Positions 9,346 through 19,776 of a stretch of 64,000 bases of DNA are shown here, in pieces. The position numbers were made by a program, and so were the translations under genes. Each line of letters starts with the position of its first letter. Positions within the stretch are counted from its first letter, which is position 1. This DNA is from Plantago ovata. Taxonomy: Eukaryota > Streptophyta > Magnoliopsida > Lamiales > Plantaginaceae. The stretch is from assembly GCA_028274465.1 (NCBI GenBank), contig CM051457.1, positions 99,881,982 to 99,945,981 of the forward strand. Reading direction: 5' to 3'. The notes beneath the pieces were generated by a model. It did not search any database, was not told the DNA's origin, and saw only the letters and a list, made by a program, of their open reading frames with translations.

Positions 9346-10773
9346 TAAGTGAACTAGTGTTGTTAGTTTGGAGCTTGGGATTGGTAGGATGAGTATAGTA
9401 CCTTGCATGTTTATCCGTCTGCATTTGCATTTGCACGTTTACTGCTTTCTTAGTTTTTAGTTGCATACACTACATTCATCCTAGGATAGTCTTGCATGTT
9501 TTATGTGGAGTTTATTGCCAAAATTTTTGAACTTTTTTATTGGGTAGATTAACTAATTATGATATTAATCATATGCTTCATCTCTATGAATTTGTTTGAG
9601 GTTTTTCTCGCTTGGCTTGTCACATTTATGTATTGCACTTAGTTAAGCTTGGTAGTCTCGACATCACTTAGTGGTGTTTTCTCTACTGCGGTTCACGAAG
9701 GCCTTTATAATAGGATGATGCATGTTAGGATCTTATGGTTGTTTTCCCGAGTAATTATGTACCTAAGAGGCAACAAGTCTTCACCTTGCTTTGAGATTTC
9801 TAAATGCCTAGGAAAGAGGTAGTGTGAGATTGTGTGATCCTTTGTTTGCAACCTATTCTTTCGAATAGGTTTGGGGAGGGGGTTACGCTGTCATTAGACT
9901 TGTTTTTTCATTTTTAGTTTGTGTTGTGAGTTTATTTTTCCTTTTTCGTAAATTTTGTACTCCAACCTATTCTTTCGAATAGGTTTGGGGAGGTCGTTTG
10001 TGTGTTATTTTATTTCTTTATCGTTGTGCTACTGCTGGCTAAAAAAAAAATCGAAAAAAAAAGAAGAAGAAAAAATTCCAGAAAAAAGAAAGGAAAACTG
10101 GAAAAGAAAAAAATAGGAAAGAAAAGAGAAAGAAAAGACCCCAAAAAAGCAAGGAAGGGTCCAAAAAAGCCAAAAAGCAGTTTAGCAAAGTGTTGTCTCA
10201 TTTTTCAATTTCTGTAATGGTCGTAATCGTGTTGTAATTTTTGTCTTTTTGTTTGAGTGTCATCTGTTCTAGACCACCCTCGTCCTGCCATTCAGGAAGT
10301 GGTGAATAGCTTAAGGCTTTGCTTGAGAGATGGGTAGAATAGGGGAGTGTTATCTTTTTTAGGGGAACCCTCCTTCGTTTGATGAGGCCAGCATTGGTTC
10401 GACCTCTTTGAGGAAAAGTCTTAACTTGGTGAACAGGAGTAAGTCCTCAGTTTCATAGGCACGGGACAATCATTCGTATTCTAACATGTTTCATTACGTC
10501 GTCACTGACTAGATCCAGGTAGAGAATGTTACGAGAGACTATCTTGTCTTGACATAAGTGCTTATGTGAATGTGTATGAGTCAATCGAGGCATTCTTCAA
10601 CCTATATTCATGTTATGATTTGTATGGTTTTTTGTTCATATATTTTTTGATAGATTCAATAGATTAGTTCATTTCATTTGGCATGAGACTCCATTTTTTT
10701 GTGTTGCATTGTTTTTGGCATTAGAGTCTAGCTTAGTTGCTTGAGGACAAGCAAAGGCTCGGTTTGGGGAGTT
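9346..10773 (+). other. Noncoding 3' region of copy A, ending in the polypurine tract
   Basis: No convincing gene. It holds a pair of hairpins (9850-9871 and 9964-9985), a strongly purine-rich tract (10039-10175) and the polypurine tract GGTTTGGGGAGT at 10762-10773. The same order, in antisense, is found in copy B (44957-46252) and copy C (56728-58010). Confidence 0.7.
9850..9985 (+). repeat. Pair of identical hairpins AACCTATTC/GAATAGGTT
   Basis: Two 9-bp stems with TTTC loops at 9850-9871 and 9964-9985, each followed by TGGGGAGG. The pair lies 107-114 bp apart in copies A, B and C. Function unknown; an RNA processing or export signal is possible. Confidence 0.75.
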
Positions 10774-11965
10774 TGATGAACGTGTATTTTACACTTTCAT
10801 TTGAGTCTTTTTTCACCAATTTAGCTATCCTCTATGTTAATTTAGCTATATTTTAGTGCATTTTATTAGAATAGTGTCACATTTCCCTTTAGTTTGTATT
10901 TTACAGGTTTGGGGTGAAAAACGAGGTTTTCCGGGCAATTATATTGAAGTAGACAAGGAATTGGTGTTCCGAAGGCCTATTTGGAGTATCTAGAAGATTC
11001 CGGATAGGATTTGAAGTCTAGGGGTCGAATCTGAAGGCTAAAAGGTCACTAGAAGGCAAAAACCGAGTCCGAAAAGGAAAGAAATCCAAAAACGCGTCAA
11101 AGGCCGGCTGGAGGTCCCGGGCGATTCGCCCGGGACGTGGGGCGATTCACCCCACACCAGGCGATTCGCCCAGTGTGTGGGGCAACTCGCCCCACACCTG
11201 CCGAAGACCTATATATAGTTGCTTAGTTTTCTCCGTTTTTCATACTTTCTCATACCTTTTCTCTCACCTTTCACATTAGTTTTAGGTAGAAATTCTCCAG
11301 AGCCTGTTCTGGGGATTCTTAGCTTAGGAGATACTTTTTCTTATCGATTTGGAGCTTGTAAGATCGTGATTCTTCGGAGATTGACAACCTTCGGTAACAT
11401 TGTATCTTACAGTTTTTCTATTTATATTTATATATATTTCAACATGTTTTCATTCAATCTTGCTATAATTTCTGTTGATTGCATGACATCTATGAGTAGC
11501 TAAACTTATCGTTGGTGATAGTATGTGATTTCTTAGCGAAGGGTTAATAATTATGCTAATGACTATATCGCGCATTAGACCTTGAGTTATTGCTTTATTT
11601 CTTTGATCTATCTAAAACCTCTATCTTCGTAGTGTTGAATTATAACGAACACAATTGGACAATTCATTGATCAAAGATCTCTATGCAAAACAGGTACTTC
11701 ATGCATGATTATTAACCTGCTATGCTTTGAATGACCATACTATCACCAGCCTCCATTATCTGATAAGAAAAACCTTTGCTTAGTAGTTTGTTGATTTTAT
11801 ATTCTTAAGTTAGATTAGATAAAGCTAGTTATAGTCCTTAGAGATCGACACTCGAGGTTATTTTACTGCTGCACTACGGTTTTCGTTGTAGTTGTGAATT
11901 GCATTTGGCTATATACAAATTTATTTGATTAACTAGAATCTGACAAGTTCTAAACCCGTTCGTCA
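10774..11965 (+). repeat. Right LTR of family X copy A
   Basis: 1192 bp, TGATGAACG to CGTTCGTCA (one change in the terminal repeat). The palindrome array is at 11114-11197 with three point changes relative to the left LTR, two of which break a stem (GGCGATTCACC, GGCAACTCGCC). The TATA box is at 11210-11218. Confidence 0.9.
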
Positions 11966-13983
11966 GATGACATGATAGAACTTGAAGAAATTCAAGACTT
12001 TGACACGCGCGAACATGAGTTCTCTAAATCTTCTGATTTGGACTCAAGTTTAGTGGGAGCTTTCGAAGCAGACAAGGGTAATGATATGACACTTGCTAGG
12101 CATGTCATAGTCAGTGGGAGTCCTGTGATTAAATCAACAGTTGAAACCACACCAATAGAACCCGTTGTCAATCAAACTGTGCAACAAGTTGCACAAGAGC
12201 AGCCTCCCGCAAGGGAACAGTGTCGCGGGGCGCGACCAGCTGCATCAGTACCCACTGATAATGTTCGTGTTACACGAAGCCAGAAAAGAAAAGCACCAGA
12301 ACCAGTCGAGCTCCGTAGGTCGAAGAGGATCCTAAAAGGACCTCAGAAGCAAAGCCTTATGATAGAAGACATCAGTGAACTTGATGTCGGCTTATCAGAT
12401 CGGGAAGATCCCGAGACCTACAAAGAGGCAATAATTGATATTGACTCAGACAAATGGCAAGAGGCCATGGAATTGGAAATGGACTCCATGTACCTGAACC
12501 AAGTTTGGAACTTGGTAGACTTGTCCCAAGGGGTTAAACCTATTGGGTGCATATGGGTCTTTAAAGGAAAGACAGATGCCGATGGAAAGGTAAAAACGCA
12601 CAAGGCTAGACTTGTGGCGAAAGGCTACACGCAAAGGTATGGCATCGATTACGATGAAACCTTTCACCGGTAGCAAAATTGAAGTCCATTCGAATTCTAC
12701 TTGCAATAGCTGCCTACTATGATTATGAGATCTGGCAGATGGATGTAAAGACTGCCTTCCTCAATGGAAACCTTGAGGAAGAGGTCTATATGGTACAGCC
12801 GGAAGGTTTTATTAGTAAAACCAGGCCAACTGCTGTATGCAAATTACAAAGATCCATCTATGGGCTAAAGCAAGCGGCTAGGAGATGGAATATCCGCTTT
12901 GATGAAGCTGTCAAATCGTTTGACTTCATCAGAAGCAAGGAAGATCCCTGTGTCTACACTAGGCACAACGACAAGGGAGTCATTTTCATGATCATCTATG
13001 TTGATGACATTTTGATCATGGGAAACAATGTCTCTATGCTAGAAGAGACTAAAGTTTGGTTATCAAGTACCTTTTCAATGAAGGACTTGGGTGAAGCGAA
13101 CTACATCATAGGGATCAAGATCTATAGAGATAGATCCAAGAGGATGTTAGGATTGACACAGTCCACCTACATCGACAAAATACTAAAGCGTTATAAGATG
13201 GACGACTCAAAGAGAGGCTTTCTCCCAGCGAGGCATGGGGTTGTCTTATCAGTTAAGGATAGTCCTAAAACTGATGAAGAAAGAAATGCAATGAGTCGTG
13301 TGCCCTATGCTTCGGCAGTAGGGTCTATAATGTATGCAATGAATTGCACAAGGCCCGATGTGGCATATGCGCTTAGTGTCACTTGTCGACACCAACAGAA
13401 TCCAGGAGTACCTCACTGGACTGTTGTAAAGAACATTCTTAAGTACCTTCGACGGACTAAAGAGATGTTCTTGGTGTTTGGTGGTGAACCAGAATTAAAG
13501 ATGTCTGGTTATGTTGACGCTGGATTTGAATCAGATCCTGATGACTTTAAGTCACAGACAGGATACGTATTCAAATTGAACGGAGGAGCTATCTGTTGGA
13601 AGAGTTCTAAGCAAGCCACGGTTGCTGACTCATCCACAGAATCCGAGTACATTGTTGCATCAGAAGCATCGAAAGAAGCTGTCTGGATTTCAGAGTTCTT
13701 GAAGGAATTGAGGGTTGTTCCTGCTCCTAGTCCAATAACGATTTATTGTGACAATACGGGCGCCGTCGCTCAAGGTAAGGAGCCTAGATCTACAAACAAG
13801 AACAAACATGTACTTAGAAAATATCACGTTATACGTGAGATTATTGATAGAGGAGAAGTTAGTTTAGAATGTGTCTCTACCACGGGCAACGTGGCAGATC
13901 CTTTCACCAAGGTCTTATCAGTGAAAGTCCACTTAAGACATTATGCTAATCTGGGTATTAAGCATAAAGGTGACTGGCTCTAG
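11966..13983 (+). pseudogene. Copia element D: reverse transcriptase-RNase H, frameshifted
   Basis: Part of a Ty1/copia polyprotein. The first frame (11972-12673) holds the linker before RT and the RT N-terminus. A missing T in the CCTTTTCACC of the DETFSP motif (about 12660-12667, compare 31196-31206) shifts the frame. The second frame (12679-13983) has QMDVKTAFLNG, the catalytic YVDD (12997-13008), RNase H (YVDAGFESD, STESEY, YCDN) and the terminal GDWL. Upstream gag, protease and integrase are absent because copy A of family X inserted at 11965/11966; they would lie left of the window. Confidence 0.9.
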
Positions 13984-13997
13984 TCCAAGTGGGAGAT
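13984..13997 (+). other. Polypurine tract of element D
   Basis: CCAAGTGGGAGAT directly before the LTR start, the same motif as before the LTR of copia element F (about 32523-32535). Confidence 0.7.
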
Positions 13998-16043
13998 TGA
14001 TAGTGTATATGTCCTAGAGACAGTCCTTGTTAAGGCCATGCAGCCCTTATAGAGGGCATATATGTACTATTACACAGGTCAACGTAATATAATATATGTT
14101 TGTTGTTTGACTATTGAGTATCGCTTTCATATTTATATTACACCAGGCATGCAGCATGTCATATCTCAATTTCTGTCGGTATTGATATTAAACATGTCCC
14201 CTCGGATAGATGACCGATCACACAGATAGTGGGAGCTATGTGAGTTATCATCTATCCCAAACTCTCCCTAGTCGAGGTTCATCTCGGATGTAGGGGTCTG
14301 AATGAACCAGTTGAGACTAGTATGCGTGGAGGTTATACTTGTTGGAGCAAGTGTGAGCCGATCCCACGGCCACGGAACGGATTGTTGGACAATCAAGAAA
14401 CGTTCCCATAACTGAGCATAGTTGTTCGAAGGATGATTACCGAACAATGGAAGTACCCACCGGACACTCCCATCGATTTATACTCTACACCGAAGTGTCT
14501 ATGAGAACCGGTAAGTTGTCGAAGTGATGTCAGTCGTCCTTTGGACTTACAGGACTTTATCATCACATTTGTTGCCCCATATCCTTGGTGGACCCGACGA
14601 TGTCAGCTCTAAATAAGCAGTTGACCTAAGACACGATCCAGGATTATGGCTACATACAAATGGGGATGATAAGTATTTCTGTGAAGGATTCATCTCTCAT
14701 GTGTAGCACAAGAGAGTACTGCTCATAGTCTTCATAGTTGTGTTAGTAAAGTCACTGGCCAGTGCATCGATATATTATGATGGTCATAAGTATATCTTAG
14801 CCACCAAGCAACTCCCTGAGACGCCCGTGGATGTATTATTCGAATAGACACATCATCGATCCTAGATGCATTCGAGTCAGTCAGATGAAGGGACGTTACC
14901 ATCGCCGCGTTGAGCGCAACAGACTTCGCAACGAAAGGGTTTGCTTTGAGAAACCTCTCAAACGTCCTCATGTATTAATATTGCAAATGGAACCGTCTAG
15001 AAATTCCATTTTTCCTAGTTTAGGACTTGCTTAATACAATGAGACCCTATGTGGTGATTCAGCTTATCAGAATATCCTTGAAGATGGAATCGCAATTGAT
15101 TTGGAATTAATTGTGATTGATGGATTATAATTGATTTGGAATTAATTATAATATTTAGTGGCTCAATTAATGATTTGGAATTATTAATTGAATTGGCTAA
15201 TTAATTGTATTTTATGTAAATACAATTAAAGATTATATTTTAGAAATATAATAGAGGTTTGATTTGAAAGGATATGTTAATTTAGAATTAACATATGCAC
15301 ATGGGCAAAATATACTTGGAGTTTGAATTGCCTTAGAACTATAAGTGGGTCCCAAAATCGGGACCCACCTATCTCCCGTAGGACACGCGCGCCCGAGCTG
15401 AGTAGGGGAAGGAGTTCGACTCCTTCCTCTATTAGAAGTCAAAGGGATAAGTTAGATTTTCCTGATTGAGTTTTAATTTGATTGGGAATGAATCTAGACT
15501 TGAAATTGGTTTCCTAGTGCGATAAGAATTAGATTCTTATTCCTTTACGAAGTCTGATTGCTTATGCTTTAGGCTTCTATTGACTACTATATATAGTAGA
15601 CTATTAGAGAGCTTTTGATATAGACATTCACACATTTGAATACCCAGTTTTCTTAGAGAAAATAAAAGCTCTCCCCCTCCTCTATAAGCCACACGCGCGC
15701 CGCCGCCCCATCTTCTTGGTCACACAAAGAATATCCTAGCATTCTTCCGGTAGGCTGTTCATTCGTGGATACCAAGGTTGAGGTTCTAGGAGCTGGAGAC
15801 TAACTCTTATTGTCTTGCAGATAATCAGAGTATTGCAGATATCTTCAACTTCGGCGAAGGAGAAGATACACCGTATTATTACGAAGACTTGGAAGCTGTG
15901 CTTGCTTTTGGAGTACGGTTAGTCTTCTAATTGACGTGTTTAAATATATACGGCATATACATAATCAATTAACCTGTTTGTTACGAAAAATTTTGAAATT
16001 CCGCTGCGTACCCTAGTGGTAACTCTGACCGTATTTTCTTACA
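13998..16043 (+). mobile_element. 3' LTR of copia element D
   Basis: 2046 bp, starts TGATAGTGTATATG and ends TTTTCTTACA. It is highly similar to 19777-21862. A TATATATAG TATA box is near 15588. The right flank is integrase coding sequence of an antisense copia element, so D inserted into that element. Two short GC-rich patches (about 15385-15400 and 15690-15708) differ from the other LTR far more than the rest does. Confidence 0.85.
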
Positions 16044-17850
16044 CATTCTTTCTGTAACTCTATTATGTTGTGGTGTACCTGCAAGTGTCCTATGTCTAGT
16101 AATACCCTTCTCTTTACAGAAATTAGTAAACTCAGTAGATAAGAACTCCAATCCATTATCAGTCCTGAGATAATTCAATGATCTTCCTGATTGATTCTCT
16201 AGCTCAGCTAACCAATCCTTGAACTGATTAAATGCTTGATCCTTAGACTTCAGAATATAAACCCAGACCTTCCTTTAATAATCATATATGAATGAGATGA
16301 AATATTTACCTCCACCTTTAGTGAGTGTCCTGGATGGTCTCCATAAATCTGAATGCACATAATCCAAGGTAGCTTTGGTAGTATGCTTCCCTGTGCTGAA
16401 ACTGATCTCGTGTGCCTTCCCCATCACACAAGTCTCACAAAATGGTAACTTGGTGAACTTGTCTCCTCCAAGTAATCCCTGCTTGGTAAGTTCCTTCAAT
16501 CCTTTTTCTCCTAGACGGCCAAGCCTTTTGTGCCATAGATATGTGTTATCATTCCCAAGAACTGTTGCACTTTCTCTAGCTACTGTGTTACCAGATAAAT
16601 AGTAAAGACCATTCTTCTTAACACCCTGCAGCAAGGTTGTCTGAGTAGTTGATCCAACTCTTTGTTCAACTCCTGACTCAACCGTGTGCATAACCCGCAG
16701 AACACCATGACTACAACTCCATGTATATCCCATAGCATCAAATTGACCAAGTGAGATCAGATTCCTCCCCAAATCAGGTATGTACCTTACACCAGTTAAC
16801 AATCTAATAGATCTACCATGCAACTTCAACTTAACATCACCTATGTCTTTGACCATGCATGATTGATTGTTCCCGAAAAGTACAGTTCGACGTTTTCCAT
16901 ATTTGAAGTTTGTAAACCATTCTTTAACCGGACTCATATGAAAAGAGCACCCAGAATCAAGTATCGAGGAGAAGTCTATATTAGAAGTAGAGACCATAAG
17001 TACCTCTGATATGTCAAAAGATTGTGTAGCCTGTGCAATGTCCACTGTTCCTGCCTCTCCCACAGATTGCTTTGGCTTCTTGTTGTTCCACACAGGGCAA
17101 TCCTTCTTGAGATGTCCCTTATTATGACAGTGATAGAACCTCCTGCTTTCCACAAAATCTGATGACCTCTTACTCTCTTTCTTCTTGTATTTGTCCTTTG
17201 GTAACCTTTCCCTTGCAGAACCACCTTTCCTGGAACCATGGTACTTCATCGCAAGACTCTCAGTCGAATATCCACCTTACTGCAGATTCTTCTGCTTATG
17301 GAACTCCCTAGTCTTCAATGATTCCCGTACCAAATCCAAGGTCACTGCAACATTACCAAACATCAACGAATCTCTGAAGTTCTCATATGCGTTGGGCAGG
17401 GAGTTGAGCAACACCATAGCTTTATCTACGACTATAGTCTCGTCATCAACATTCTCCAAGTGTGTTGTGATCTTGTCAAACTCTGCTAACTGCTCCAAAA
17501 TCGATCTGCTTTCAATCATCCTAAAACCAAGAAAGTTCTGCTTGAGATACATCATCTGGGCTGATGATTTCCCCATATAAACTTCTTCAATTTTATCCTA
17601 GATAGCCTTTGCATCAGTACACTTAATAACCTCCCTCAATGCTTCGTCGCTCAATGAGTGAATCAGTGTATTGTATGCTTTCTTCTTGATTTCCTTCTTC
17701 TTTGCATCGTCTTTAATCTCCTTAAGACCGTCATCCCCCAACAGAGCACTTCCGCTCCATAATTCGATAACAAGGCCTTAACCCCCAGTTTCCACAGGCT
17801 GAAATCCGTGTGCTTCGTGAGCTTTTTTTAGTTGACGCCATTGCTTATAT
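16044..17850 (-). pseudogene. Copia element E gag-protease-integrase, truncated
   Basis: Antisense Ty1/copia polyprotein. The ATG is near 17843 (MASTKK-type start). Gag UBN2-type sequence lies at about 17277-17780, a CCHC knuckle (CHNKGHLKKDC) near 17110-17150, protease DSGCSFHM near 16940-16965, an integrase zinc region near 16430-16540, and a DDE segment (RTDNGLEF, TPQHN..TER) at 16044-16178. Lesions include in-frame stops near 17583, 17277 and 16275. It ends abruptly after the TERM motif where LTR D abuts; the remaining integrase, RT and RNase H should lie beyond the left window edge. Confidence 0.85.
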
Positions 17851-17902
17851 CAAGCTTCGATTTTCCTTTATCTCCTTCGTCGTTCCCACGGACGGCTCCA
17901 AT
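17851..17902 (-). other. 5' leader and primer-site region of element E
   Basis: Read on the minus strand, the LTR end CAACA is followed by ATTGGAGCCGTCCGTGGGAA, a primer-site-like sequence unlike the tRNA-Met type of element F. The tRNA is not identified. Confidence 0.5.
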
Positions 17903-18235
17903 TGTTGAGTCACAATACGACAGATAACGAAAACACAAAGCTCACAATATCAACAAAACCCACCAAGATCAGCTGCACGCAATTAATCACACACAAGCAC
18001 CACGAACAGAAAACAGAGCAAGAACACAAGCAGGAAAAGAACACAAGATTTAACGTGGTTCGGTTCTGAATAGCCTACGTCCACGGAGATCAACCAGCTT
18101 CACTATATTATATCAATCCCAATTACAAGTCCCTAACAGTATGCAAGAAACAAGAACAAATCTTTCTCTCAAAGCTAGAACCTATAATCTATATAATATT
18201 ACCCTTCGAAGTAGTCGAACCGGGCCTTGAAGCTG
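17903..18235 (-). mobile_element. 5' LTR of copia element E, outer end uncertain
   Basis: On the plus strand it starts TGTTGAGTCAC (the complement of an LTR end). It contains AACGTGGTTCGG and CCTACGTCCACGG, which are common in plant copia LTRs. I could not find a convincing outer terminus; the end given is where exon-like sequence begins. Confidence 0.55.
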
Positions 18236-18237
18236 TG

Positions 18238-18905
18238 TTATGAATCATCTACCAGATCTGGTATGAGCATGCAGTAATCATCCCCTGATATAGCCTCCAA
18301 GTCGCAGCTATTTTCTAAGATAATTCGAGTAGGTATTGAATCTTTAATGAAAACAATTTCCTTTTCCTAACTGCTGTCGGACTCCGGAAGTTGATCGGGG
18401 GGTTGGCTCAACTATTAGGTCAAATTCAGTCTCTTTGTCTTCCGTTGAGATAACAATAACTCCACAATGACAATGATATAATGCAAAGATATGTTGTTTC
18501 AATGTGATAATCAATAACTACTCGTGAAACTAAGCTATGTTTGATGCTAAATATCTTGTCAATGGGGCAATTGGCATAACAAAAGCTGCAGTTTTTTCAT
18601 TCTTCATGAATCAATTCATATTTTGACCACTGGCACAAACCAAACATTAAAGTTTATGACCTGCTAAAAACACCGACAAGCCCTTTATTGTTTATGATGA
18701 AACCTGAACTATTCCGGAAAACATCCGCAAATTTTCATTCTTAGTACGCCCTTTGAACACATCTCAAGCAAAAACTAAACATTCTCCACCTTCTTCTTCA
18801 GTGCCAGATTCTTCTAAAGAATATCCTTCTTGCTCGATTCCCATTGCAGGGACCGTATCGTCTGTTGGCTCATCATCAAGGGAGAAGATATTGACCATTT
18901 AAGAT
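18238..18905 (-). pseudogene. Unidentified host-gene-like exons, probably a pseudogene
   Basis: On the minus strand an acidic reading frame starts at an ATG near 18902 (MVNIFSLDDE). It runs through one in-frame TGA near 18765 and ends in GIVQ at an AG|GT donor-like site near 18706. About 230 bp further on, a frame with KETEFDLIVEPTPRS is open to about 18367, and after a one-base shift IVFIKDSIPTRIILE runs to a TAA at 18238. Codon use and lack of similarity to any transposon domain suggest exons of a cellular gene. I do not recognise the product. The stop and shift suggest it is dead. Confidence 0.35.
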
Positions 18906-19776
18906 ACTTTTATTTTAACTGAGGCACGCAGTCTCACTGCATGCTTACAGAGGCCCAGTGGCCGGATAAAGTTTCCAAAAGATGACAATAGTATCAAAGG
19001 AACTTAGTATTAGAATAGATCACCTTATATACTTAACATGCATTATTATTGTTATTCTGAATGAATAAATTGAACAAAAATTAAACACCAAGTAATTGTA
19101 AAGATATCTAAGTTTCACGACAACGAACTGAGGGATGGCATTATAATGATGATGAAGCCCCGTTGGACGAGCCCACCGCCGGCCCAAGAAGATACGCCTG
19201 AGGCCGCAAACCGCATCCGAATTACCCAGAATTTACGATTGGCGGCCGCTAGGAAGAAGTAGATTAGGGTTTTTGCTTTATTTTTCCAGAACATTCCTTT
19301 TGATTCTTAGTTATCGAATAAAATTTTATTCTCTAGAATATTCCCTTACGATGGGCTTAGCCCGTAGCTTATTGGGTCAAAGCCTGTTATTTTGGCTATT
19401 ATAAATAGCATGTAAGACATTCATATTTTTCATTCAGTCAATAAACTCGTGAGTTCATCTCTAGCTAGCGGCCTTGTGTTTTTATTTTACCTTGCGACAG
19501 GGAGATAGTCCAACATTACCGCGGCTACCGAGGAGATAGTAGCTGGAAGGAAGATTGATCTTCAGCAACGTTCTTCGCCTAGCCGTGATCACGCTAGGGG
19601 AACGGTTCTGGTAGCATAATCTGGTAAGAATTCTCTTCGAATCTCTTCCAATTCCAGCACTACTATTCCCTTTAATCGAGGTTCCATCAGCTTGGCATCT
19701 AGAGCTAAGTTCCGAAATCCTAACCACATCACGCTTCCGCCACCGCCACCACCATGAATCAGCAACCGCACCACCG
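18906..19776 (+). other. Unassigned segment with an LTR-like promoter
   Basis: It contains a short plus-strand frame (about 19150-19260), TTATAAATAG near 19401-19410 followed by AATAAA near 19440, and GGGAGATAGTCCAACA at about 19500-19515. These resemble a short LTR or a remnant promoter, but no paired terminus was found. The segment is abutted on the right by the D-type LTR. Confidence 0.3.

Larger units (their letters stand above)
1848..11965 (+). mobile_element. Family X copy A, non-autonomous Athila-like Ty3/gypsy element
   Basis: Two 1192-bp LTRs (1848-3039 and 10774-11965) start TGATGAACG and end CGTTCATCA or CGTTCGTCA. Between them lie a primer site, a broken gag-protease, a tandemly duplicated accessory gene and a noncoding 3' region. 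No reverse transcriptase, RNase H or integrase motif is present. The gag style and the primer site point to the Athila lineage. The right flank is copia pol sequence, so this element inserted into copia element D. The left flank is 3' internal sequence of another family X copy, so no target duplication can be read. Confidence 0.85.
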
